Position numbers and translations under genes: made by a program
Notes under the pieces: model-generated
The model's database searches: none
Seen by the model: the letters and a program-made list of their open reading frames with translations, nothing else
Told to the model about the DNA's origin: nothing
From: CAZOWL01 sp964583605
Lineage (GTDB): Bacteria; Pseudomonadota; Gammaproteobacteria; Chromatiales; Chromatiaceae
NCBI GenBank assembly: GCA_964583605.1
Contig: CAZOWL010000075.1
Span: 1 to 22,238, forward strand
Length of the DNA stretch: 22,238 bases
Direction of reading: 5' to 3'
In this document: piece by piece, positions 1-7,295 of the stretch
How the letters are laid out: the number at the start of each line of letters is the position of its first letter
Numbering within the stretch: the stretch's first letter is position 1

Positions 1-31
1 AAAATGGCCTCTAGGTAACTTTGTGCACTTG

Positions 32-265
32 TCAAGGGGCGGCTAATGGGTGACCCTGTGACGTTCTGACCTTCTGGACCCTTTGACCTTCTGTGACAGA
101 ATCATCTATAAAGTCGATAAGGGATTCGATCTCATGCTCCATTTCAATAAGGGTCGCGTCGTTTGCGAATGTGAACTGTACGACGAGCTTGCCGTCCTTT
201 CTGTATATTCTGTTCTTTCTCGCGCTCAGGATTTTCGGAAGCACCAACGCTAACTCACATGGCAC
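32..265 (-). CDS. Small hypothetical protein, AT-richer than the surroundings
   Basis: A 77-residue frame starting at GTG (263-265). I do not recognise the family. The central part (about residues 15-55) reads like real protein, alternating basic/beta-like and acidic/helical segments (KDGKLVVQFTF, then EMEHEIESLIDFIDD). The last 20 residues come from a short direct repeat in the DNA (gaccttctg at 68-76 and 85-93), so the true C-terminus may be eroded. It lies on the same strand as, and downstream of, the gene at 430-1047, separated by about 165 bp. No good Shine-Dalgarno supports the GTG, so the true start could be further inside. It may be a truncated C-terminal piece of a longer gene. Confidence 0.4.
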   Translation of the reverse strand: MPCELALVLPKILSARKNRIYRKDGKLVVQFTFANDATLIEMEHEIESLIDFIDDSVTEGQRVQKVRTSQGHPLAAP

Positions 266-429
266 GCCCGAACAGCAACGGAAGAACTAGCATAGCTTGT
301 TGTAACGTTAGTCGAGCGTTGTTTTTCGTTCAGGCTTCGGGAGTGCCCGCCCTGCCTGTTACGCGTCGGATCTTGCCGCTCGATGTCGCGCCCGTCAACG
401 CCTGCTTTGGCCGAACACAGACCATCGGC

Positions 430-1047
430 CTACACACCGGTCTGCTCACCCTGGCCAAAAGCGCTGAGGAGAGAATAAGACTCATCCAATAATTGTTTCC
501 GCTCGGCAATATTCTTGATGTCTTTTAGCTTTTGGTATATCTCGATGTAGCGTTTTCTAATGCGTTGGAAATCCAGTGACTCATATTCATGAGAAATCCA
601 TAGGACTTCGGCTTCCGTCAAAGAGGCTAGGACCTCATGTGGCACATACTCGGCATAGTGTATTTGCGCATCAGTGGAGGAATGCCAGATGTCGTACGCT
701 GCTATTTGTTGGCCTAAAACTTTCGGGATGACGTAAAGATTGGCTAGCATTGTTTCCGCCAACATCCTTTTTGCTTCGGCCTCTTTCCCAATCCTTCTCA
801 AGATTAAAGCCCAGCATAGCTTTTGTATTGGCTCCCCTACATCGTCTGGAAACTCCTTTTCGTACCATTCGATATAGTCTTGCGACTCTTCAGTGTTATT
901 CAATACCAAATACATGGAGAAGAGCAGATATCTCTTGCCTGCACCGTCGTTAACATGGCCGTGCTCCTTCTTCTCCTTTAAGAACGATGCCTTGTAGCTT
1001 GAGATTCGCTTCTTTAACGCCTTCTCAGTTTTTGGGAAGTTGTACAT
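430..1047 (-). CDS. Hypothetical helical protein, possibly TPR-like
   Basis: A 205-residue, highly charged, mostly helical protein of unknown family. The helix-turn-helix periodicity (YLLFSMYLVLNNTEESQDYIEWYEKEFPDD, here split as YLLFSMYLVLNN and TEESQDYIEWYEKEF) and the segment KLCWALILRRIGKEAEAKRM resemble tetratricopeptide-type helical pairs around residues 40-100, but no consensus TPR is certain. There is no signal peptide or membrane segment, so it is probably cytoplasmic. The gene is visibly AT-richer than the core of the window and uses codons such as TTA, AGA and ATA freely, which suggests acquisition. It stands alone on the minus strand, close to a decayed integrase, consistent with island cargo. 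Confidence 0.7.
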   Translation of the reverse strand: MYNFPKTEKALKKRISSYKASFLKEKKEHGHVNDGAGKRYLLFSMYLVLNNTEESQDYIEWYEKEFPDDVGEPIQKLCWALILRRIGKEAEAKRMLAETMLANLYVIPKVLGQQIAAYDIWHSSTDAQIHYAEYVPHEVLASLTEAEVLWISHEYESLDFQRIRKRYIEIYQKLKDIKNIAERKQLLDESYSLLSAFGQGEQTGV

Positions 1048-1315
1048 CCTGCTGATCGTCCTGCCAAAAGTAATCTAGAGATGACTCAGTCTAATTCCGC
1101 GAGGCGGAGCGAGTGGCCAAGGGCTTCACGATGGAGACTCCGGGGTTGCCCGGATGGAGGGTATCCTACTTCCCCGATACGGAAAAGGCACACCTGCGCG
1201 TCGGAGCATGCGCGTGTCGGGGTTGACTGCCGCTTGCACCGTCGCGGCCCGCTTCTGGCCGGCAAGCGCCCGCCCGAGGGGCTGGAGGCCATGAGCTAGC
1301 CCCCAGCCGATTCCC

Positions 1316-1950
1316 TCATGCCTCAATATGCTCGGCGATCTCGAGGGCGTCGTCTAACTCAATGCCGAGTTGGCACGGTGCATTCCAACTTGGTGTGCCC
1401 GAGTAGCAGGTGCACGGCGCGGCGGTTCTTGGTGCGCCGGTAGATCCACGTCGCCTTCGTGCGCCGCAGGGAGTGTGTGCCGCAGTCTGCCGGGTCTAGC
1501 CCGATGAGGGCGGACCCACTCCCGGACAATCCGCGCGGACTGCCGTGTCGAGAGGTGCGGCGACTGACGGCTCCGGCTCGGGAACGGGAAGCTCCCGGCG
1601 GCAAGGTGCCGCGAGTAGATCCATGCCCGAACGGCCTCCCGTGTTTCCTCGCTCAGCTCGAACCGCACGCCACGGCCTGTCTTCTGCTGGATCACCGTGG
1701 CGCGGGCGAGGACATGGCCGCCGTGGGCGACATCGTGCACCCGCAAGCGCACCAGATCGCACCCGCGTAGCTTGCTATCGATGGTCAGGTCGAAGAGGGC
1801 AAGGTCGCGCAGCCGCTTGCTGAGCTGCAGCCGGATGCGGATCGCCCGGATCTCCTGGAGCTTCAACGGTGGTTTCTGACCGACGAGTCTCCCTTTGTTC
1901 CACGGCGCACGGCCAGTTGGATCGCCGGGCTGAATGCTTGATGTCGACAT
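1316..1950 (-). pseudogene. Tyrosine-type site-specific recombinase (phage integrase family), two frameshifts
   Basis: The catalytic domain of a short (about 200-residue) tyrosine recombinase can be read across three segments. Frame A (1950 to about 1515) gives LALFDLTIDSKLRGCDLVRL with the first conserved Arg, then the beta-hairpin Lys (QQKTGRGV). Near 1510-1515 an extra base shifts the frame; reading continues with GLDPADCGTHSLRRTKATWIY, containing the H-x-x-R motif, and LLLGHTKLE, containing the second His. Just after ECTV the frame breaks again, and GIELDDALEIAEHIEA then stop (1316-1318) lies in the third segment. The second break falls where the nucleophilic Tyr (usually TVRYLGIE) should be, so the enzyme must be dead. 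Probably the integration gene of a former island. Confidence 0.85.
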
Positions 1951-2231
1951 CGTCTGTTTCCTCCAGGGGTTTGAGGAAACATCAGTGTCGCGCGTTTCAG
2001 GGGACGGTTACCGACCCGATCCCGCCGTTGGACCTTTCAGGGCCAATGACCGCTTCGTCCCACTCAGCGGTCACTAACGCCGGTGAGATTTACCGCACCG
2101 GTGTGGTCGCGACGATCGAGTTGAACCCACCCAATGCGATATCCGCAGCCATTCAGTAAGCTGACATCCAGCCAAACCGAAGCAGCTGAGGCATTCTGTG
2201 CCGACCAACCGGAGATGGATATCATCCAGGC

Positions 2232-3403
2232 ATGGACAGCATTCTCGTCAGCTGGCTCGGGCGTACGGATCTTCGAGCCGTTTCCGAGAGTAGCCAGATC
2301 GGCGTCGGGCCGGTCGCGGTCCCGTTCCAGATCTCGGCGGACTTCATCCCGGACTTGCTCAGGCGCCCGGATGCCGAGCTGACCCGCCTCACTGCCGGTC
2401 TCCCGCCGGCCGCGCCAGCCGTCGACGCGATTATTCACCAAAGCCCGGTCCTGCAGCGGGTCGTTGCCCGGGCCCGACGGATCGCATTGCGCTCGATTCC
2501 GGTCCTGATCGAGGGCGAGTCCGGGACCGGCAAGGAGCTGCTGGCACGGGCGATCCACCAGGCCAGCCCGCGCCATGATCGGCTCATGATCACCGTCAAC
2601 TGTGGCGCGATCGCTCCCGAGCTGATCGAATCGGAGCTCTTCGGGCACCAGAAGGGCGCCTTCACCGGGGCTTCCGGCGCGCGCAAGGGCGCGTCTTCGA
2701 GGCCGCCGATACCGGCACCCTGTTCCTCGACGAGATCGGTGAGCTGCCCAAGCCGGCCCAGGTCCGCTTCCTCCGCGCCTTGCCGGAAGGGGAGATTACC
2801 CGGGTCGGCGCCACCCCACCGATCCATGCGGATGTTCGCCTCATTGCGGCGACCAATCGGAGCCTGATCCATGAGGTCAGCGAAGGCCGCTTCCGCGAAG
2901 ACCTGTTTTACCGCTTCGCCGTCGCGGTCATCACAATGCCGGCGCTGCGCGAGCGCGATGGCGACGCGGCCCTGCTGCTCGATCGCCTGCTCGATCAGGT
3001 GAACCGCGAGAGCACCAACGAGCCAGGCTTTGAGCCGAAGAAATTTTCCGTTACCGCAAGAAAGCTTCTGTTCGATCACCCCTGGCCCGGCAACGTCCGC
3101 GAGATACTCAACACCTTGCGGCGCACCGCCGTCTGGACGCCTGGCCCGATCATCGATGTCGACGACCGCCGCGATGCCCTGCTGCCCAGCCCGACCCCAG
3201 CCCGGGCGGAAGATAACATCCTCGCTCACGATGTCCGCCAAGGGATTGATCTCAATGGCATCATCGACCGCGTCGCGCGACACTATCTGGGGCAGGCCAC
3301 GCAGAACACCGGCGGCAACAAGGCGCGCGCCGCCAAGCTCCTCGGCTTCGGCAACGCGACGACGCTGACCAATTGGCTCAAGCGGTACGGTGTCGAGCCA
3401 TGA
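2232..3403 (+). pseudogene. RtcR/CARF-type sigma-54-dependent regulator, sensor domain deleted and frameshifted
   Basis: The protein begins MDSILVSWLGRTDLRA, which resembles the first strand of the CARF-like Rossmann sensor in RtcR-type regulators. After about 29 residues (ending VGPVA) it jumps to VPFQISADFIPDLLRRP, which in relatives follows the sensor, so roughly 130-140 residues appear deleted (size from memory of the family). The AAA+ domain follows: Walker A GESGTGKE, sigma-54 contact loop GAFTGAS, then a frameshift at about 2690-2693. The other frame continues VFEAADTGTLFLDEIGEL (Walker B), FREDLFYR and a Fis-like C-terminal HTH (NKARAAKLLGFGNATTLTNW) up to the stop at 3403. A full protein would activate sigma-54 promoters in response to a bound ligand. 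The start ATG has a GGAG 16 bp upstream, too far for good initiation. Confidence 0.85.
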
Positions 3404-3560
3404 TGGCGCGGCATCCGTGTAACCTGTGGTCAAGCTCCTTACAGTGACAGAGACCCCGGGGGAGACCCGCTCCCATGGACTTTCGGCGCCGAATTACATT
3501 TACATCATTAATTGTCTGATCTAGGCTGAATGAAGGAAAACGGCCGACCTGAAGTCCACC

Positions 3561-3905
3561 ATGCAACGAACACAAATCTCTCTCGAGCCAGAGCAGCACC
3601 GTCGACTAGGGGAAGGGGCCCGTCGCCGCGGCATAAGCCTCGCCGCGCTGATACGCAGCCTCATCGACGAGCATCTGAGAGCCAATGAGCCCTCGCCCGA
3701 GGATCCGCTCGATTCGATCACGGGAATCGGTCGGGGCGGTGGAGCCCCCATTGGACGTGACCACAACCACCATCTCTACGACAAGGAGCGGACCTCAATC
3801 GGATCTTCGTCGATACCGGGGCCTGGTACGCCCTGGTCGATGCGGATGACCCGGATCATCATCGGCTCGTCCCCGTCTTTCGCGCCCATCGCGGACAGCT
3901 ACTGA
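3561..3905 (+). CDS. VapB-like ribbon-helix-helix antitoxin, reading through its normal end
   Basis: The N-terminus MQRTQISLEPEQHRRL then GISLAALIRSLIDEHL is a ribbon-helix-helix DNA-binding fold (beta strand residues 2-8, helices about 10-22 and 26-38), as in VapB-type antitoxins. The C-terminal part DPLDSITGIG and GRDHNHHLYDKE is the toxin-wrapping segment seen in relatives that precede PIN toxins. In such relatives the protein ends about here; in this copy the frame runs on for about 36 residues of low-quality sequence to a TGA at 3903-3905, because the stop codon and the toxin start appear to have been lost together around 3795-3800. The start is the ATG at 3561. Role: neutralises the partner RNase toxin and represses the operon. 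The RHH part is intact. Confidence 0.78.
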   Translation: MQRTQISLEPEQHRRLGEGARRRGISLAALIRSLIDEHLRANEPSPEDPLDSITGIGRGGGAPIGRDHNHHLYDKERTSIGSSSIPGPGTPWSMRMTRIIIGSSPSFAPIADSY

Positions 3906-4198
3906 CCAGCAATTTCGTCTTCGATGAGACCCTGACTCTGATGCGATACAAGCTGGGATGGCAGGTCGCCCATCGATTCGGTCAACAGTTGCGCGGTGGA
4001 AGCCTGACGGGGATCGAGCGTGTCACACTCAAGGACGAAGCGACCGCCTGGTCCATTTTCGAGCGCTACGACGACAAGCGCTTCAGCTTCACGGATTGCA
4101 CCAGCTTCGCTTTAGTGCAGCGCCTCAAGGTCTTGACTTGTCAGGCTGTCGACTCGGACTTTCGCGCGTTTGGACTGCACTGCTTGCCGCAGGCTTGA
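3806..4198 (+). pseudogene. VapC-like PIN-domain toxin with its start codon lost
   Basis: From 3806 an uninterrupted frame reads FVDTGAWYALVDADDPDHH, then FVFDETLTLMRYKLGW, then KRFSFTDCTSFALVQRL, then DSDFRAFGLHCLP and stop at 4196-4198. All four acidic residues expected of a PIN nuclease active site are present (D of FVDTG, E of FDET, D of FTDC, D of DSDF). Upstream in this frame there is no ATG, GTG or TTG back to the TGA at about 3758: the codons before FVDTG read L-N-R-I, exactly where relatives have a start Met. The gene therefore seems disabled only at initiation. Alternatives are rare-codon initiation or a frameshifted fusion to the antitoxin. The internal ATG at 3941 would lose two catalytic residues. 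Confidence 0.8.
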
Positions 4199-4208
4199 TC
4201 GACTTCCT

Positions 4209-4333
4209 AACGATCATGGGGCGAGGCGAGCCACCCCGGATGATGAAATGCCGCCTTGCCCCTGATCGTTCCCTCACCCCAACCCTCTCCCAGAGGGCGA
4301 GGGAGCCAACGTGCTGCGCGAATTTCATAGTAA
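4209..4333 (+). repeat. 125-bp hairpin-rich intergenic repeat, copy 1
   Basis: This block matches 11893-12017 over 125 bp without gaps, 111 identical by my count. It contains two inverted repeats: a long imperfect stem beginning AACGATCATGGGGC (4209-4228) pairing with 4252-4270, and a shorter CCCTCTCCC/GAGGGCGAGGG stem around 4283-4303. The outer arm sequence reappears directly after the block (4332-4353), as if a second truncated unit abuts it. It has no coding capacity. It behaves like a REP/BIME or MITE-type element. It sits immediately after the VapBC-like pair and before a remnant gene. Confidence 0.8.
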
Positions 4334-4360
4334 CGATCATGGGGTGAGGCGAGCTCGGCC

Positions 4361-4771
4361 ATGCCTACACCAACGATCAACCCAGACTTTGCTCCCCTAT
4401 TGGAGATGCTTGGACAGGGTGGCAGCGACTTCTTCCTGGCGGCCGGTCTTTATCATGCCCACTAGGTCAGCTTTGCCACTACCGCTGCCGCCCTTGCCGG
4501 CCTTGTCTATGAGGAATTCCACTACCGGCTCAAGGAGCACTTCGGTCACGGGTTCATCATCGACGACGAAACCGCGCGGGAAGACCTCCGCGTTGGTACC
4601 GCCCTCGGCAACATCGCGCAGGACCGGCAAGCCGAGAAAATGGACACGTCGATGGAACCATCGACTGCGGTTGGTCCTGCTGCTGGTCGGCGGGACCAAG
4701 AAACGCCAGCAGCGCGACATCGATCTGGCCAAGGCGCCACGCGTGGCCTTTCTGGGGGCTTGTGCGGCTGA
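4361..4771 (+). pseudogene. Broken UPF0175-like antitoxin gene with in-frame stop
   Basis: Starting at ATG 4361, right after the repeat, the frame reads MPTPTINPDFAPLLEML then FFLAAGLYHAH, is stopped by TAG at 4463-4465, and continues VSFATTAAALAGLVYEEFHYRL, KEHFGHGFIIDDETAREDL, to TGA 4769-4771. The segment with SFATTAAALAGL.YEEF resembles the helix-turn-helix of UPF0175 antitoxins (normally KLSLGQAAELAGLSREEF-like). After about residue 95 the sequence turns into low-complexity translation that overlaps a different remnant in another frame, so the 3' end is not original. The assignment to UPF0175 rests on this helix pattern only; it could be another small HTH protein. Confidence 0.5.
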
Positions 4772-4778
4772 CTGCTAA
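4662..4778 (+). pseudogene. C-terminal fragment of a RelE/HigB-like toxin
   Basis: In the frame offset from the preceding remnant, residues from 4662 read RLRLVLLLVGGTKKRQQRDI then DLAKA (to 4736). This matches the last beta strand and closing helix of RelE/ParE addiction toxins of the COG3657 type, which typically end with a hydrophobic strand, GGDK or GGTK, and a D-I-x-x-AK helix. Nothing of the N-terminal two thirds is visible upstream, so this is a fused 3' fragment, continuing for 14 unrelated residues to a stop at 4776-4778. The match is short, hence the modest confidence. Confidence 0.42.
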
Positions 4779-4879
4779 CGGCCTTGCCCGCGGCCTGATG
4801 GGCATTCCGGCCGCGGCCTCGATCGCCCAGGGCTACCCATCCCGAACGCGCACCAGCAGCATCGGGGGCACGCCGCCTC

Positions 4880-5383
4880 TCAATCGAGAAGCTTGCGGAA
4901 GGTCTCGATCGGCGCGATGAGCTGGAGCGGAATGGAGGGGAAAGCGCTGAAGCCGTAGTGGCGGTAGAAGGCCGTGGCCCCGTCGTCCTTGGCGTCGACC
5001 ACTAGGACGAAGACCGCGATCTCGGAGCGCAGGGCGCGCATCGCCGCGTTGAGCAGCAGGGCGTCCCCGAGTCTGCGGCCCTGGAAGCGCCGATCGATGG
5101 CAAGCCGCCCGATGCGGGCCGCTGGTACAGAGGGGTAGCGGGCCAGCTGCCGCGCCATACCCGCGGGGAGGTCGGAAACTGGAACATCGGCGGCCGACAG
5201 CGTGTAGTAGCCGGCGACACGTCCAGTGGCCTTCTCGACTGCCACGTAGCAGGCGCTGACCCGGCGGCGCACATCCTGGCCGACCTGGGTGTTGAAGTAG
5301 CGGTCCAGTGGCTCGCTGCCGCAGCAAAAATCCGACCGATCCTCTTTGCCGAGAAGCTTGATCTCGAAAGGGTGATCCGTCAT
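4880..5383 (-). CDS. GNAT acetyltransferase toxin of a TacT/AtaT-type TA module
   Basis: A 167-residue GCN5-related N-acetyltransferase. Toxins of this group use acetyl-CoA to acetylate the amino group of aminoacyl-tRNA and so block translation (family knowledge). Features seen: the N-terminal FCCGSEPLDRYF (residues 19-30) characteristic of this toxin branch, the strand GYYTLSAADV (58-67), the acetyl-CoA pyrophosphate loop R-R-L-G-D-A (103-108, fitting Q/R-x-x-G-x-A), and FYRHYGF with the proposed catalytic Tyr140. The ATG (5381-5383) overlaps the stop of the upstream antitoxin gene by ATGA, so translation is probably coupled. The length is normal and no damage is visible; likely functional. 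Confidence 0.93.
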   Translation of the reverse strand: MTDHPFEIKLLGKEDRSDFCCGSEPLDRYFNTQVGQDVRRRVSACYVAVEKATGRVAGYYTLSAADVPVSDLPAGMARQLARYPSVPAARIGRLAIDRRFQGRRLGDALLLNAAMRALRSEIAVFVLVVDAKDDGATAFYRHYGFSAFPSIPLQLIAPIETFRKLLD

Positions 5384-5658
5384 ACCGGACCGATCAGCGC
5401 CTCATGCGCGGCCCGCGCACGCTCCACGGTCGGCGTCGGCTCGGGCGGATTCAGTAGCAGCTCCACGAAGCGGCGCTGATCCTCGACCGACAGGCGTATC
5501 GTCGACGCTTCTTCCAAGGCCCTGCGGGCCTCCTTCTCGGCCGCGGAGACCACGAACTCGCTCACGGAGCTGCCTTGCAGCTCCGCGGCCCGCTGCACAA
5601 GGACGAGCGTATCCGGCTTGACCCGGGCCTCGATGCGCTTGGATTTGGTCTTCATCAT
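5380..5658 (-). CDS. DUF1778-family ribbon-helix-helix antitoxin (TacA/AtaR type)
   Basis: A 92-residue protein beginning MMKTKSKRIEARVKPDTLVL. The RHH DNA-binding segment is residues about 8-45 (RIEARVKPDTLVLVQRAAEL, then SSVSEFVVSAAEKEARRALE), followed by the acidic toxin-binding tail containing RLSVEDQRRFVELLLNPPEP. It neutralises the GNAT toxin at 4880-5383 and autorepresses the operon. I chose the ATG at 5656-5658 because AGAGGA lies 6 nt upstream; a second ATG follows directly. Longer frames upstream run through the promoter and are not protein-like. The promoter and a perfect inverted repeat lie 30-60 bp upstream (5687-5716). Confidence 0.93.
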   Translation of the reverse strand: MMKTKSKRIEARVKPDTLVLVQRAAELQGSSVSEFVVSAAEKEARRALEEASTIRLSVEDQRRFVELLLNPPEPTPTVERARAAHEALIGPV

Positions 5659-5686
5659 CGTTTCGTCCTCTGCCTGCCACATCCAA

Positions 5687-5716
5687 ACTGTACGGCGAAA
5701 GCGCCGTACATGGCAA
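5687..5716 (-). promoter_or_regulatory. Promoter plus palindromic operator of the DUF1778-GNAT operon
   Basis: On the minus strand, TTGCCA (-35, 5711-5716) and TACAGT (-10, 5687-5692) are 18 bp apart. The spacer and part of the -10 are filled by a perfect inverted repeat, TGTACGGCG and CGCCGTACA, separated by 4 nt (5689-5710). A dimeric RHH repressor bound here would cover the core promoter, the arrangement expected for TA autoregulation. The location and symmetry are seen; binding is inferred. Confidence 0.68.
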
Positions 5717-6120
5717 GAGAGACCGCAAGGCCGCTCCCGTCGAAGCCGGACTCCTCCGCGATACAGAGGCCAAGCGGGTTGTCGGGGCCAAGGCCACAAG
5801 AACAACCGTTCTTGAGCAATGAGCGTGGAGTCGGCTGCACCGAATCGCGGCGCAGCGTCCGCTCTCCGGAACCTCGACCGGACCGTCATCCACCGCAGTC
5901 GGTGACCGAATTGCCACAGGCCCGGACTCCTCAGAGACCCACCGTCAGCGGCAGCAATCAGCGGTGAGCGGACCGTCCAGACTGACGAGGCGATGGTCGG
6001 TTATCGCTCACAGCGGTCACCGCCAGACCGGATGGTGCACAGGCCTCGATAGGAAAAAGCGGACATCGAAGCTGAGGAGCGAAGCGAACGATTGGAGCTG
6101 CATGTCGGAGGTGGCGACGG
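5717..6120. other. Intergenic, about 400 bp without a recognised gene
   Basis: Between the TA promoter and the 3' end of the kinase remnant I find no frame with recognisable protein motifs on either strand, no tRNA and no strong terminator. Long frames here are GC-driven shadows. The composition matches the host. Confidence 0.5.
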
Positions 6121-6963
6121 TCACGTCTGCGGCGTCGACGGAGTTGGCTCCTGTTGCTCCCCGAGCCTGGTGAAAATGCCTTCTTCCAGCCCGTGCAGGG
6201 TCTCCAGGGCCGCCGCGAAGTCCAGCGCCTCGATCTGCCGCGCTAGCTCGACTCCGTCCCCGGGCGCCTCGGCGCCGAGACAGCGTTTCAGCCAGGGCAG
6301 GTGATCCAGGGCAGTGCCGATGGCCGCCACCGCCTCGGGATACCCGGCGACGAAGATCCGCACCATGGTGCGCCAGGCGTCCGGACTTTCTGTGAGCCAG
6401 CGCCGCACCTTGGCCGCATCAAATCCTGGCAGTGCGGTTTCCGCAGCGACGGCGACAGACGCCGGGCGCCGGCCGCGGGTCTCCTCGGCCGGCAGGCGCA
6501 GCCCGCGGCACAACTCGGCATAAAGGGCCTCGGGCTCGAGGGGCTTGGTGAGGTAGCCGTCCATGCCCGCCGCCAGACAGCGCTGGCGCTCCTCGGCGAG
6601 GGCGTTGGCGGTCAGGGCGATGATGGGCAGCGCCTCTCCGTTCGGCAGGGCGCGGATCCTTCGGCAGGCCTCCAGTCCGTCCATCTCGGGCATACGGATG
6701 TCCATCAGCACGATGTCGAAGCCGCCTGCGGCGGCCGCGGCCACGGCTTCGGCACCCGTGGCGGCGACGGTGACCAGGGCGCCGCGCCTGCCGAGCAGGT
6801 CGCGCGCGACCACCTGGCTCGTCGGGTCGTCCTCCGCCACCAGCACCCGGGCGCAGCGCAGGTCCACCGGTGCCGGCGCCAGTTCTGCCGCGGCCCCGCC
6901 CGCGGCGCGGGGGAATGTCAGGCTGAACCAGAAGCGGCTGCCCGTGCCCTCGGCCGACTCCAT
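6121..6963 (-). pseudogene. 3' part of a hybrid histidine kinase: kinase tail, receiver domain, degenerate Hpt
   Basis: Reading on the minus strand, the real homology begins at about ESAEGTGSRFWFSLTFPR, the last motif of a histidine-kinase ATPase domain. It is followed by a complete receiver domain: acidic pair in LVAEDDP, phospho-acceptor Asp in VLMDIRMPEMDG, Thr of ALTANA and Lys of YLTKP. A C-terminal region (from GFDAAKVRRWLTESPDAW) resembles an Hpt domain, but the H-x-L-K-G phospho-His motif is not visible, so that domain seems internally deleted. The sensor, dimerisation and most of the catalytic domain are missing: the gene is cut at about 6964-6970, where it meets another truncated gene in the opposite orientation. 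The 24 residues an ORF finder adds at the N-terminus are antisense sequence. Confidence 0.83.
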
Positions 6964-6967
6964 CGCC

Positions 6968-7264
6968 GTCACATTGACATCCACGGTTTCAGCCGCGGGA
7001 CTGAAAGTTGGCGAAACCGCGCAATGCAAGCTCACGAACGTCGCCGAAGGTATCGTGCTTTACGACGGCGAATGTCGCGTCACCGAAGAAATCACCAGCA
7101 CCTCGACGATCTTCACCATCAACATGGGATCTGCCGAGCCCTTCATGTTCGCCAGCTCCGACGGAAAGCGCTGGATGCATGGTCCGGAAGAGGTCGAATT
7201 CAGGGATCTAGGCAAAGGCGGCATCTTCAAGTGGGCGAACTTCGCGCTGGCTGTCGCAGAGTGA
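6968..7264 (+). pseudogene. Exported protein of unknown function, 5' end missing
   Basis: The frame reads TLTSTVSAAGLKVGETAQCK, then VLYDGECRVTEEITSTSTIF, FTINMGSAEPFMF and stop at 7262-7264. TSTVSAAG looks like the last residues of a Sec signal peptide with its AxA-type cleavage site, so about 10-15 signal-peptide residues and the start codon are missing. The remainder is an apparently complete small periplasmic protein with two Cys that could form a disulfide. It is truncated at the same junction as the kinase fragment. It is the first of a same-strand series of small envelope genes; the family is not recognised. Confidence 0.62.
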
Positions 7265-7295
7265 GCTAACCCTTTAGCAGACGGAATCAAAAGAC

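Noticed and set aside
266..429. Possible integron attC site between the two AT-richer genes
   Set aside because: CTAACGTTAC looks suggestive, but no RYYYAAC/GTTRRRY pair in proper orientation and spacing was found.
1081..1299. Overlapping frames on both strands upstream of the integrase remnant
   Set aside because: None has a ribosome binding site or a motif; short GC-rich shadows.
2435..3433. Long minus-strand frame (332 codons) opposite the sigma-54 regulator
   Set aside because: The plus strand shows clear AAA+ motifs; the antisense translation has no motifs and is a GC-driven shadow.
6301..7269. Long plus-strand frame (322 codons) opposite the kinase remnant
   Set aside because: The receiver-domain motifs are on the minus strand; the plus translation is Arg/Gly/Gln-rich shadow sequence.
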